Positions 8,011 to 16,870 of a DNA stretch of 38,166 nucleotides are shown here, in pieces (within the stretch, counting starts at the first letter, position 1; each line of letters begins with the position of its first letter). Origin of the DNA: Candidatus Faecousia excrementigallinarum (GTDB lineage: Bacteria; Bacillota; Clostridia; Oscillospirales; Oscillospiraceae); the NCBI GenBank assembly GCA_018713285.1, contig DVFK01000076.1, positions 1 to 38,166 on the forward strand, written 5' to 3'. The position numbers and the translations under genes are program-made. The notes beneath the pieces are model-generated. The model was given only the letters and a program-made list of their open reading frames with translations, was not told the origin of the DNA and did not search any database.

Positions 8011-9798
8011 TCAAATGGGTGCGCACTTTTTGGTGAGCCAGGCGATTTCTTCGGTGCTCAGCAGGGGGGAGAGCTTCTCTACCACCTGGGCGTGGTAGTC
8101 ATTCAGCCACTGCCGTTCTTCCTTCGTCAGCTCCTCCGGCAGCACGCAGCTTACATCGATGGGGCAGAAGGTGATGGGCTCGAATTTCAGGAACCGGCCG
8201 TACTCGCTTTCTCCTGCCTCCACACAAACCAGCTCGTTTTCAATCCGGATACCCACTTCTCCTTCCTCATAGATACCCGGCTCGTCGGTGATAATCATTC
8301 CCGGCTGGAAGGCCACGTTGTTGTGGGGACGGAGGCTGTGAGGTCCTTCGTGGACAGCCCCCACATGGGAGACGCTGTGACCAGTGCCGCAGCGGTAGTC
8401 AAGCTGGTGCCGCCACATAGGCTGCCGGGCCAGCATATCCAGCTCCCCGCCGGTAGCCCCGGCTCTCCACACTGCCATAGCCACATCAATGTGGCACCGG
8501 AGCACCCGGGTGTAGGCCAGCTTGTGGGCTTCGGAAATCTCCCCAAGGGCATAGGTGCGGGTGATGTCCGTGGTGCCCTGGTAGTAGGTGCCGCCGCAGT
8601 CCACCAGCAAAAAGCCGTCGGTGCCAATCTGGGCGTCAGAGCCTGCCTTGGGAGCATAGTGCATCATGGCAGCGTTGGGGCCCCAGGCGGCAATGGTGGG
8701 GAAGCTGGGGAAGAGGAAGCCCTCTCCCTGGCTCCGATATCGAAGGAGGATTTCATCCACATCCGTCTCCCGGAGGGCTTCTCCGGCAGAGAGCCGCTTT
8801 TCCAGCTCCATCTGGAAGCGCACCATGGCGGCACCGTCAGAAAGGTGTGCCTGCCGGGTGGCGGCAATTTCCGTCTCGTCCTTTACCGCCTTCATCATGC
8901 TGATGGGATCGGACTTTTCCAAAAGGGTGCAGGCGGGATTCTCCCGGAGGGCATTGTAAAGGGCGGCGTTGAGACTGGCCGGGTCAAACAGCACCGTACG
9001 GGGCTGGGAAATCCCGGCAATGTAGCCAGGCAGAGCCTGGTAATCTTCCAGGGAAACCCCAGCCTGGGCAAGGGCGTCCTTCGCTTCTGCCGGAACCCGG
9101 CTCCCATCGGTGAAGAGCACCGCCTTGTCCATGTCCACATAGCAAAATGCCAGGGCGTAGGGGGTGTGGTCAATGTCCCCGGCCCGGAGGTTCAGAAGCC
9201 AGGCAACGCTGTCCAGCCGGGTGACCACCATGGCAGTAGCCTCCTCCTGAACCAAGGCTTCCCGGAGTTTTGTCAGCTTTTCTGCCGGGGAGAGCCCAGC
9301 GTACCGGGTGTCCAGGAGCCACACAGAGGTGGCAGGCAGGGAAGGTCTGTCCTCCGTCCAGGCCTCATCCACCAGAGGCAGGGGAGAGAGGACGAACCCG
9401 ACCTTCTGGGAAAGCGCCTCCAACCGCCGCAGCTGGCTCAGAGGCATGACCTCTGCCGTGTAGCCCAGCACCTGACCGGGCTGCAATTTATCCGCCAGAT
9501 ATTCTTCCAGAGTGGGCACGCCCTTGACCCCCATGTGCATGGAGGCCACCCCGGTGCCGGCAAGAGCTGCGTCCGCAGCCCCAAAGAACCGCCCGTCCAC
9601 CCACAGAGCGGCCTCCTGCTGCGTCACCACCAAATTGGCGTTTTCGCAGGAGAAGCCGGAGAAATACTCCCAGGCGGTGTAGTGAGCCGGGGCGTATTCG
9701 CTGGCGTGGGGGTCGGAGCTGGGCATGAGATAGGCATGGCAGCCGGATTTTTCCATAGCCGCCCGAAGGTCGGCCAAACGCTGAGGAACGGTTTTCAT
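8011..9798 (-). CDS. Aminopeptidase P family (Xaa-Pro aminopeptidase)
   Basis: N-terminal creatinase-like domain, C-terminal metal-binding motifs DCGGTYYQGTTDITRT, GTGHSVSHVGAVHEGPH, DEPGIYEEGEVGIRIENE. Confidence 0.93.
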   Translation of the reverse strand: MKTVPQRLADLRAAMEKSGCHAYLMPSSDPHASEYAPAHYTAWEYFSGFSCENANLVVTQQEAALWVDGRFFGAADAALAGTGVASMHMGVKGVPTLEEYLADKLQPGQVLGYTAEVMPLSQLRRLEALSQKVGFVLSPLPLVDEAWTEDRPSLPATSVWLLDTRYAGLSPAEKLTKLREALVQEEATAMVVTRLDSVAWLLNLRAGDIDHTPYALAFCYVDMDKAVLFTDGSRVPAEAKDALAQAGVSLEDYQALPGYIAGISQPRTVLFDPASLNAALYNALRENPACTLLEKSDPISMMKAVKDETEIAATRQAHLSDGAAMVRFQMELEKRLSAGEALRETDVDEILLRYRSQGEGFLFPSFPTIAAWGPNAAMMHYAPKAGSDAQIGTDGFLLVDCGGTYYQGTTDITRTYALGEISEAHKLAYTRVLRCHIDVAMAVWRAGATGGELDMLARQPMWRHQLDYRCGTGHSVSHVGAVHEGPHSLRPHNNVAFQPGMIITDEPGIYEEGEVGIRIENELVCVEAGESEYGRFLKFEPITFCPIDVSCVLPEELTKEERQWLNDYHAQVVEKLSPLLSTEEIAWLTKKCAPI

Positions 9799-9858
9799 AG
9801 CAAACACTCCTGTTGAGTAGAATTTTCCTTATCATAGCACCGTTATGGGAAAAATGCA

Positions 9859-9895
9859 AATGCTCTCAGAGGAAAAACCCCTGAGAGCATTTTTC
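9859..9895. terminator. Bidirectional-looking terminator hairpin (birA side)
   Basis: ATGCTCTCAGAGGAAAAACCCCTGAGAGCATTTTT. Confidence 0.65.
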
Positions 9896-10872
9896 TATTC
9901 TTTTGCAGGGAGCACACTTACTTCCCCCTGGGACAGGGCAGCCTCCCGGCCGTCAGAGTACCGCACCACCAGCCGGAAATGTTCGTCGATGGCCAGGGCG
10001 GTGGCGGGTTCCCGCCCGGTGGAGGAGATGACCTCCACCGCCTTTCCCAGTACCAGACTGTAGTCCCGGTAGGGCTGCAAATGCCCCAAAGGGTCGGGGT
10101 TTTGATAGCAGTCCATCAGCTGATTGAGAATCTCCGCAGCCAGACGGTTCTTTCCGTCGGGGAAAGTCTCTGAAAATACCGGCCCGGCAATGCTTTCCAG
10201 CTCCGGAGGGAAGCCCTCCGCCGGGGCGTAGACATTTACCCCAATGCCCACAATGCCGTATTCCAGCATACCGTTTTCCATGGAAAAGGCCCCTTCTGTG
10301 AGAATCCCGCAGACCTTTTTCCCGTGGAGGTAAATGTCATTCACCCACTTCACCTGGGGATGCTCCCCGGATACTGCCTCTATGGCCCGGCAGACAGCCA
10401 CCGCTGCCATGGTGGTAAGCCCCAGAGAGGATTCCGGGGACCAGTCCCGGGGCCGCAGCAGCAGGCTGAGATAAATCCCGGAGCCGTGGGGGGAGTAAAA
10501 GGAGCGTCCGTACCGGCCCTTTCCTGCCTCCTGGCAGTTGGCAATCACCGCCGTTCCCTCCGGCGCTTTTTCCTGGGCAAGAGCCTTCACCGCCTGATTG
10601 GTGGAGTTCACCTTGTCCTGCACCTGCACCCGAAGAACATCGTGCCGCAGATACTTCTGCACCCCCTGGCAGGAGAGAATGTCCGTATCCCGGGACAGAC
10701 AGTAGCCCTTGTTGGGAACGGCGTCAATGGGATAGCCCTCCTGCTGCAAAGCTTTCACAGCTTTCCACACCCCAGCCCGGGAGACATTCAGGGCCTTTCC
10801 AATCTCCTCTCCGGAAAAATACTGCCCTTTGCTGCTTTCAAACAGGGCCAGAATTTTCTCACGAAGGGTCAT
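9895..10872 (-). CDS. birA: Biotin operon repressor / biotin-[acetyl-CoA-carboxylase] ligase
   Basis: N-terminal wHTH (FSGEEIGKALNVSRAGVWKAVKAL) plus ligase core (GKGRYGRSFYSPHGSGIYLSLLLRP, VKWVNDIYLHGKKVCGILTE). Confidence 0.95.
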   Translation of the reverse strand: MTLREKILALFESSKGQYFSGEEIGKALNVSRAGVWKAVKALQQEGYPIDAVPNKGYCLSRDTDILSCQGVQKYLRHDVLRVQVQDKVNSTNQAVKALAQEKAPEGTAVIANCQEAGKGRYGRSFYSPHGSGIYLSLLLRPRDWSPESSLGLTTMAAVAVCRAIEAVSGEHPQVKWVNDIYLHGKKVCGILTEGAFSMENGMLEYGIVGIGVNVYAPAEGFPPELESIAGPVFSETFPDGKNRLAAEILNQLMDCYQNPDPLGHLQPYRDYSLVLGKAVEVISSTGREPATALAIDEHFRLVVRYSDGREAALSQGEVSVLPAKE

Positions 10873-11428
10873 GGGGAACCCCCTTATGGAGCTTCAAAGC
10901 GGCGGAAAGCCGGCTGCACAGGGCCAGGGCCAAAGCCACCTTGATAAGATCCGGGATGATGTAGGGGATGACGCACTTGAGAAGCACCGCCCACAGGCCG
11001 ATGGCTCCCGTGTTCCGGGTGTAGACCAGGAGAAACCAGCCGGTACCCAGGGCATAGCAGGCAAGTAACCCTGCCACCATGGAGATGGACAACGCCCAGG
11101 GCTTCCGCCCCAGGAGCTTCTCCATGCCCCACATCACAAGAGCCGAGGCCAGGAAGCCGAAAATGTAGCCGCCGGTGACGCCTACCAGCGCTCCCAGTCC
11201 GCCCTTCATCCCGGCAAACACCGGCAGCCCCACGGCGCCCATAATCAGGTACAAAAACACAGCGGCAGAGCCCAGCTGTCCTCCCAGCACCCCCACGGCG
11301 ATGAACACACCGAAGGTCTGCATGGTGAAGGGCACCGGCCCGGGAATCATAATCTGGGCGCAGATTGCCATGACAACGGCAAAAAGGGCCACATAGGTAA
11401 GCTTACGGATTTTCAGGGACTTTTCCAT
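10859..11428 (-). CDS. bioY: Biotin transporter BioY (ECF S component)
   Basis: BioY-type sequence (LGGQLGSAAVFLYLIMGAVGLPVFAGMKGGLGALVGVTGGYIFGF). Overlaps birA by 14 nt. Confidence 0.93.
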   Translation of the reverse strand: MEKSLKIRKLTYVALFAVVMAICAQIMIPGPVPFTMQTFGVFIAVGVLGGQLGSAAVFLYLIMGAVGLPVFAGMKGGLGALVGVTGGYIFGFLASALVMWGMEKLLGRKPWALSISMVAGLLACYALGTGWFLLVYTRNTGAIGLWAVLLKCVIPYIIPDLIKVALALALCSRLSAALKLHKGVPHDPS

Positions 11429-11479
11429 TCAAGATGCTCCTTTTCCTTTTTCTGTAAGGAGTATAGCATATCTTTTCCT

Positions 11480-11515
11480 GATTGTAAACCACTAAATTCT
11501 AAATGGTTTACAATC
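11480..11515 (-). promoter_or_regulatory. BirA operator overlapping the -35 of bioY-birA
   Basis: Perfect 12-bp inverted repeat GATTGTAAACCA-N12-TGGTTTACAATC. Minus-strand promoter TTTACA (11483-11488) -17 bp- TATACT (11460-11465). Confidence 0.9.
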
Positions 11516-11541
11516 GGAAGGAAGAATTGTTTTTGGAATGC

Positions 11542-11570
11542 TTGACAAACCGGGTGGTATATGGTAGAAT
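11542..11570 (+). promoter_or_regulatory. Promoter of the tRNA-Ser gene
   Basis: TTGACA -17 bp- TAGAAT. Confidence 0.7.
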
Positions 11571-11601
11571 ACTCAGGCATGAAAATATTGTCTTTTTATT
11601 C

Positions 11602-11693
11602 GGAGTGATACCCAAGAGGCCGAAGGGGCTCCCCTGCTAAGGGAGTAGGCGGTCAAAAGCCGCGCGAGGGTTCAAATCCCTCTCACTCCGCCA
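11602..11693 (+). tRNA. tRNA-Ser (anticodon GCU), CCA encoded
   Basis: GGAGTGA/TCACTCC acceptor stem; anticodon loop CTGCTAA flanked by CTCCC/GGGAG; long variable arm; GGTTCAAATCC T-arm; 3' GCCA. Confidence 0.95.
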
Positions 11694-11728
11694 AAAATCC
11701 CGAATGCATTTGCATTCGGGATTTTTAC
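11694..11728 (+). terminator. Terminator of tRNA-Ser
   Basis: AAAATCCCGAATGCATTTGCATTCGGGATTTTT. Confidence 0.8.
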
Positions 11729-11808
11729 TTATTCCCTATTCACTCTTCACTATTCACTGGCTTCCATGACGCAGCGCCCCCCGGCACAACCGTGCCGGGG
11801 GTGTTTTT

Positions 11809-12378
11809 CTATACCTTGCCCTTTTCCAAAAAATCAGAGCGGTACAAAATACTCTCCACAGAATTTTCCACGGTGCCATACCGGGTTTCGTAGGGGACAG
11901 TCTTGATATACCGGAAGCCGCATTTTTCGATGACCCGGGCAGACTGCCGGTTCCAGTCGAAGTAACCTACCAGAAGAAAGTCCAGCTTCACAGTCCGAAA
12001 CAGGTAATCCATCACCGCCTGTACCGCCTCCGGCATCAAGCCCTGACCCCAATAGGCCTTGGACAGGACATACCCGATTTCCCGGCCGGAAAGTTCCGCC
12101 AGTTCGGGGTAGTGTTCCTCCTGGTATTCCTCAATGCCCAGAGAGCCGATGACGGTTCCCTCATATTCCAGGGCAAAGGTGCGCTTTCCCTCTATAAAAA
12201 GTTTCAGAATCCGGCGGGACTCCTCCAAATCCTTGTGGGGGGTCCAGCCTGCCATCTGCCCCACACCCTCTACCCGGGCATAGGCGTACAGGTCCTGCAA
12301 ATCCCCCTCCCCCCAGGGCCGGAGAGTCAGCCGCTTTGTTTTCAGCGTGACGGCGCTGATGTCAATTTGGGCATTCAT
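11809..12378 (-). CDS. GNAT family N-acetyltransferase (RimJ/RimL-type)
   Basis: LKTKRLTLRPWGEGDLQDLYAYA; IGSLGIEEY; IGYVLSKAYWGQGLMPEAVQAVMDYLF. Start at MNAQIDIS after AGGAGG. Confidence 0.9.
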   Translation of the reverse strand: MNAQIDISAVTLKTKRLTLRPWGEGDLQDLYAYARVEGVGQMAGWTPHKDLEESRRILKLFIEGKRTFALEYEGTVIGSLGIEEYQEEHYPELAELSGREIGYVLSKAYWGQGLMPEAVQAVMDYLFRTVKLDFLLVGYFDWNRQSARVIEKCGFRYIKTVPYETRYGTVENSVESILYRSDFLEKGKV

Positions 12379-12456
12379 GGGGCATCCTCCTTTGGAAAAT
12401 GGAATGGTATCAGTATAAAATACCCTTGCGTCCATTGTCAAGGGCGAAAAAAGGAC

Positions 12457-12501
12457 TTGACAAAACTGTGTTTACTGTGTATACTGTTTATACACAGTAA
12501 A
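12457..12501 (+). promoter_or_regulatory. Promoter plus perfect palindromic operator for the GntR/ABC cassette
   Basis: TTGACA (12457-12462) -17- TATACT (12480-12485), overlapped by TTTACTGTGTAT-N7-ATACACAGTAAA (12471-12482 / 12490-12501). Confidence 0.85.
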
Positions 12502-12517
12502 ACAAGGAGGGGATGGG

Positions 12518-12889
12518 GTGAATCTCTTTATTGACAACAAAAGCGGCGCACCCATTTACGACCAGATTTTTACCCAGCTGAAAAACCGAATTCTCTCGGG
12601 AGAGTTGCGGGAAAACGAAATGCTCCCGTCCATTCGCAGCCTTGCCAAGGACCTGCGCATCAGCGTCATCACCACCAAGCGGGCCTATGACGAGCTGGAG
12701 CGGGAGGGCTTCGTGTATACCGTTCCCGGGAAGGGTTGCTTTGTGGCGGCGAAAAACGTAGAGCTGCTCCGGGAGGAACACCTAAAGAAAATCGAGGCTC
12801 TTATGGGGGAAATTCTCACCCTGGGTGCCGCCTGTAACCTGAGCAAAGCCGAGTTGGCGGAGATGTTCCGCCTGATGATGGAGGAATGA
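12518..12889 (+). CDS. GntR family transcriptional regulator (YtrA-like)
   Basis: GTG start; GAPIYDQIFTQLKNRILSGELRENEMLPSIRSLAKDLRISVITTKRAYDELEREGFVYTVPGKGCFVA. Confidence 0.93.
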   Translation: MNLFIDNKSGAPIYDQIFTQLKNRILSGELRENEMLPSIRSLAKDLRISVITTKRAYDELEREGFVYTVPGKGCFVAAKNVELLREEHLKKIEALMGEILTLGAACNLSKAELAEMFRLMMEE

Positions 12890-13734
12890 CCATGAACGCA
12901 TTAGAAATTCGAGGACTGACCAAAGATTATGGGGCGTTTTGCCTCCGGAACCTGAACCTGACCCTGCCCTCCGGGTGTATTCTGGGGCTGATTGGAGAAA
13001 ACGGTGCCGGAAAGAGCACCACCATCAAGCTGATTCTGGACATGATCCGAAAGGACGAAGGTACCGTCACCATCCTGGGGCAGGACAACCAGAAGAATCT
13101 GCGGAACTTGAAGCAGGATATTGGGGTGGTGCTGGACGAGGTGGGCATCCCCGAGTGCCTTACCCCCTTGCAGGTGGGGAAAATCATGGCCGGCACCTTT
13201 GCCCGCTGGGAAGATGGCCTTTACCGGGAGTACCTCCGCAGATTTTCACTCCCGGAGAAAAAGCCCTTCAAGGAACTGTCCCGGGGCATGAAAATGAAGC
13301 TGGGGCTGGCGGTGGCCCTTTCCCACCACCCCAAGCTCCTGATTCTGGACGAGGCTACTGCCGGCCTGGACCCGGTGGTGCGGGAGGAGATTCTGGACAT
13401 CCTCACAGACTTTACCCGGAAGGAGTCCCACAGCGTCCTGATTTCCTCCCACATTGTCAGCGATTTGGAGAAAATCTGCGACTACATCGCCATTTTGCAC
13501 CAGGGGCAGCTTCTTTTGTGTGAGGAAAAGGACCGGCTGCTGGAAACCTATGGCCTGCTTTCCTGCACCCGGGAGCAGCTGGCGGATTTGGAGCCGGGAA
13601 CGGTGCTGGGAAAGAAGGAATCCCCCTATGGGGTCCAGGCCCTGGTCCGCCGGGATCTGGTGCCTGCCGGTTGGAACGTAAGCCCTGTGAATGTGGAAGA
13701 ACTGTTTATCTTCCTGGTAAAGGAGCGTGGATGA
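12886..13734 (+). CDS. ABC transporter ATP-binding protein
   Basis: Walker A GENGAGKST, signature LSRGMKMKLGLAVAL, Walker B LLILDEATAGLDP. Overlaps the preceding gene. Confidence 0.95.
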   Translation: MTMNALEIRGLTKDYGAFCLRNLNLTLPSGCILGLIGENGAGKSTTIKLILDMIRKDEGTVTILGQDNQKNLRNLKQDIGVVLDEVGIPECLTPLQVGKIMAGTFARWEDGLYREYLRRFSLPEKKPFKELSRGMKMKLGLAVALSHHPKLLILDEATAGLDPVVREEILDILTDFTRKESHSVLISSHIVSDLEKICDYIAILHQGQLLLCEEKDRLLETYGLLSCTREQLADLEPGTVLGKKESPYGVQALVRRDLVPAGWNVSPVNVEELFIFLVKERG

Positions 13735-14362
13735 TATGAAAGGACTGCTGCAAAAGGATATTTATATGACAGCCAAATACTTCCGGGCGGCTTGGGTGAT
13801 GGTGCCTGTATTTCTTTTCCTGATGATTTTTGGGGAAGGCAATTTGTTCTTTATGTTTTATCCGATTATGATATTTGGAATGCTTCCTGTGTCCTTGCTT
13901 TCCTACGATGTGCACTTTAAGTGGGAGCAGTACAGCGGCACCCTGCCCTATACCCGGGCTCAGCTGGTATCTGCCAAATATCTGGTGGGGCTGATTTTCA
14001 GTGGCGGGGTGCTCCTGTTGTGCCTCTTGGTTTTGGCCCTGTGGCAGATACTGGGGAGCGGCTTTGATTTGGATATCTTTCTGGGAATGGGATCGATTTG
14101 CTTGGGCCTGGGCGTGGCAGCCCCTGTTTTGCTGCTGCCTTTGGTTTTCCGATTCGGCCCGGAGAAGGGAAGACTGCTGTTTATCGTTCTGATTGCATCC
14201 CTTTGCGGTGCCGGCGTTGCCCTGGGGCAGGCCGATTTTCTGTCCGGATTGGCCATGGGGAACAGCACCCTGGTGGCTTTGGTGACCGTTGGCGTTACCC
14301 TGGTGCTGTACCTCCTTTCCTGGAGATTGTCCATCCATTTCTACCAAAAGAAAGAATTTTAA
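13727..14362 (+). CDS. ABC-2-type transporter permease
   Basis: Multi-TM protein overlapping the ATPase gene, same operon. Confidence 0.85.
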   Translation: MDDMKGLLQKDIYMTAKYFRAAWVMVPVFLFLMIFGEGNLFFMFYPIMIFGMLPVSLLSYDVHFKWEQYSGTLPYTRAQLVSAKYLVGLIFSGGVLLLCLLVLALWQILGSGFDLDIFLGMGSICLGLGVAAPVLLLPLVFRFGPEKGRLLFIVLIASLCGAGVALGQADFLSGLAMGNSTLVALVTVGVTLVLYLLSWRLSIHFYQKKEF

Positions 14363-14372
14363 TAAGAAACCA

Positions 14373-14416
14373 GAGGTCCATTGCAAAACTCTAATTTTGC
14401 AATGGGCCTCTTTTTT
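14373..14416 (+). terminator. Terminator after the GntR/ABC operon
   Basis: GAGGTCCATTGCAAAACTCTAATTTTGCAATGGGCCTCTTTTTT. Confidence 0.8.
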
Positions 14417-14427
14417 GCACTGTCCCT

Positions 14428-14690
14428 ATAGCTCCCTCCGGGAGGGAGCTGTCACCGCAGGTGACTGAGGGAGCCAGCGGGGGATAAGCCGGCAGTTTGC
14501 TATGGGTTGGTACTTGCTCATAACTGCCGATACCCTTGCCGATTTTATCTGGTGGCTTCCTCCAATCAGTATGGGAAAAGGGATGGCTTTGGGGAGGTTC
14601 CATCTCTGTCCGTCAAACGAGCAGTACGCCCGCTGACTCCCTCCGACTTGGGGCGAAGCCCCAAGCCACCTCCCTCCCGGAGGGAGGTAT
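14428..14690. repeat. Nested-palindrome element, subfamily B, copy 1 (~263 bp)
   Basis: Left ATAGCTCCCTCCGGGAGGGAGCTGTCACCGCAGGTGACTGAGGGAGCCAGCGGG. Right end is its imperfect inverse: CCCGCTGACTCCCTCCGACTTGGGGCGAAGCCCCAAGCCACCTCCCTCCCGGAGGGAGGTAT. Confidence 0.88.
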
Positions 14691-14788
14691 AAACGAAGCC
14701 TTCTGCAAGGCAACAATACTGGGCGGATTTCGGGAATCAGGGCCTGTTGCAAAATGGGAATGTTGCAACAGGCCCCTTGCTTTATATC

Positions 14789-16516
14789 TTAACCGAAGAG
14801 AATATCAGAAACATTTTCGGGGCCGTACTTCATCATATGCTCCGCCATCTCCGTCAGCAGCTCCTGATTGGTGATGTTGCCGGTGTGGCCCTTCCGGGGG
14901 AAGGTGATGCAGTAGCCGTCGTAGTAGGGCTCGGTGGTGGTCTCCAGCCAGTCTCCCAGCACATACTGAGCCTGATTCAAGTAGTAAGCGTCCATGTCGC
15001 CGCCCCGGATGTGAATCTTACCCACCAGGGACTCACCAATCTCAGACCAGTTGTTCTGCAAATACTTGGTCAGGTCGTAATGCTCGCCCCAGTATGCCAC
15101 CACATCCTTGTTGATGACGCCGGTCATGGGGTCATATACCCGCTCCGGGTAGCCGTCCTCTCCCATGGGGCCGTAAACCGCCTCCCAGATGGCCCATTGC
15201 CCCAGGCTCTGGCACTGGAGGCCCCCCACGGCAGCTTCGTACAGGTTCTCGTCCTTCATGGCGTACTTCACATTTCCGTCCAGAGCCACGGAGCCGGGCC
15301 GGGCCACCTGGAACCAACCCTGGTCCAGATAGTAGGCGTTCTCGTCCTCATAGAGGTTTACCACCTGGTAGTGTTCAAAACTCACCGAGTCGGGGCAGAG
15401 GCTCCAGGTACCGCCGTAGAAGTCCGGGTAGAATACCTGCAGTGCCAGGCTCTCCCAGCCGCCGGTGGAGCCGCCGGAGAGAAGCCGTGCCCAGCTCTCG
15501 TCAATCAGGTGGAAGGTTTCTTCCAGATAGGGAATCAGCTCCTGATGGATGGCGTCTCCCCAGGGGCCCAGGTTTTCGCTGTTGACGCTGTAGGAGGTGT
15601 CATAGTACATATTGGCATCCCGGATGGTGACCACCACCATCTGGGGAGCCTCCCCGCTGTCCCACCAGGCGGTGAATTCCTCGTTGGTGCCGTAGCTCAA
15701 AGGGGCATTTCCTCCCGGGAAGTGGCCCTGATAGTACAAGGTGGGGTATTCCTTGTTGGGGTCGTAGTCATGGGGCAGCAGCACGTTGGCGCCGATGTAA
15801 ATATCCTGTCCCCAGAAGTCCGTGAGAAGCTGGCTCTTGATTTTCACATACTTCACCATGTCCGTGTCCTCATAGTTGCCCTGCTGGGCTACCTGACCCT
15901 CTTCCAGCTCCGGCATGGGAATCTCTTGGTTAAGGTTCAGTTGAATCTCCTGCTGAGCGGTTACATCCACAGAGGTTTCCACCACATCGCTGTAATAATT
16001 GCCGGGATTTACATGGAAGTCGCCGCCACCGCCCTGGTCCGCTATGCCCCAGATGACAGAGCCGTTGCTCCGTGTAAACTGGGTGTAGGTGATGAAAAAG
16101 GCCTGGACGGAGAAGTCCTGGGCAGGCAGTTCCGACAGGGTGAAGGGGAATCCGATGATCTCGGAATCCTGGGGGGTGAAGGTGATGGTGTCCCCGGCGG
16201 TGAGGCCGTACACCGTCTTGCCGAACACCGGCACACCGTAAAGGTCAATCTGCTCATAGGGCTGGGCTTCGCTGGTATCCTCGGCGAAAGCGATAAGGCA
16301 CCGGCCGTTCAGCTCTCCTTCAAAATCCTGGGGTACGGTGACGGTGACGGAGAAGCCGGACTGCTGGGCCTCCGGCTGGGAGGTCTCCGTGGGCTGGGTG
16401 GTGGTCTCCGTGGGTTGGGTCTGGGTACAGGCTGCCATGCCCAGGCCCAGAGAAAGGGTCAGCCCCAAAGCACACAGGGGCTTGACCATGGTTTTCCAAA
16501 ATCCGTGATGATGCAT
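14789..16516 (-). CDS. Secreted lipoprotein with alpha/beta-hydrolase (esterase-like) domain
   Basis: Signal peptide with lipobox LGLGMAAC, then T/Q/P/E-rich linker; SGGSTGGWESLAL nucleophile elbow; FPRKGHTGN C-terminal His. Confidence 0.75.
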   Translation of the reverse strand: MHHHGFWKTMVKPLCALGLTLSLGLGMAACTQTQPTETTTQPTETSQPEAQQSGFSVTVTVPQDFEGELNGRCLIAFAEDTSEAQPYEQIDLYGVPVFGKTVYGLTAGDTITFTPQDSEIIGFPFTLSELPAQDFSVQAFFITYTQFTRSNGSVIWGIADQGGGGDFHVNPGNYYSDVVETSVDVTAQQEIQLNLNQEIPMPELEEGQVAQQGNYEDTDMVKYVKIKSQLLTDFWGQDIYIGANVLLPHDYDPNKEYPTLYYQGHFPGGNAPLSYGTNEEFTAWWDSGEAPQMVVVTIRDANMYYDTSYSVNSENLGPWGDAIHQELIPYLEETFHLIDESWARLLSGGSTGGWESLALQVFYPDFYGGTWSLCPDSVSFEHYQVVNLYEDENAYYLDQGWFQVARPGSVALDGNVKYAMKDENLYEAAVGGLQCQSLGQWAIWEAVYGPMGEDGYPERVYDPMTGVINKDVVAYWGEHYDLTKYLQNNWSEIGESLVGKIHIRGGDMDAYYLNQAQYVLGDWLETTTEPYYDGYCITFPRKGHTGNITNQELLTEMAEHMMKYGPENVSDILFG

Positions 16517-16870
16517 AATAACGCTCCTCTCAAAATGGTGGCAATGCTTGCCAGAAACCTATGTAAATCCCTATTCTTAGGGGATCGTCGGTACTTTTTC
16601 CGCTTCATAACCTGCCACTCCTTTCTGATGAGGCGAATCTGTATTCACAATTATATGAAAATTTATGCAATAATCAAGGGGGAAATACAAGAAAAAATTC
16701 AGAATTGTAGCCCTGCACGAAGGGAATGGAAAAATGGAAACCGGATTTGTGTAGAAGGGCGCAAAACCCGGGGGATAGGAAAAAGTCACCGATTTTCAAA
16801 TTGCATTTTCCCCGGCCCCAGGGTATGATAGAGCCAGAAGCCCCCGGCTGGGGGCAGTACAAGGAGGCGT

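Noticed and set aside
7960-9816. 618-aa plus-strand ORF opposite aminopeptidase P
   Set aside because: Antisense frame; aminopeptidase P motifs are on the minus strand.
11729-11760. TATTCACT-type short direct repeats after tRNA-Ser as a possible integration site
   Set aside because: Low-complexity sequence; no integrase, no attachment duplication and no phage genes nearby.
14536-14874. Small ORFs ending in ...PKPPPSRREV (also 32795-33067, 32917-33426, 26148-26510)
   Set aside because: They are translations of the palindromic repeat elements. The recurring peptide reflects the DNA repeat, not a protein family.
14747-16828. 693-aa plus-strand ORF opposite the esterase lipoprotein
   Set aside because: Antisense frame. 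The minus strand has signal peptide, lipobox, SD and hydrolase motifs.
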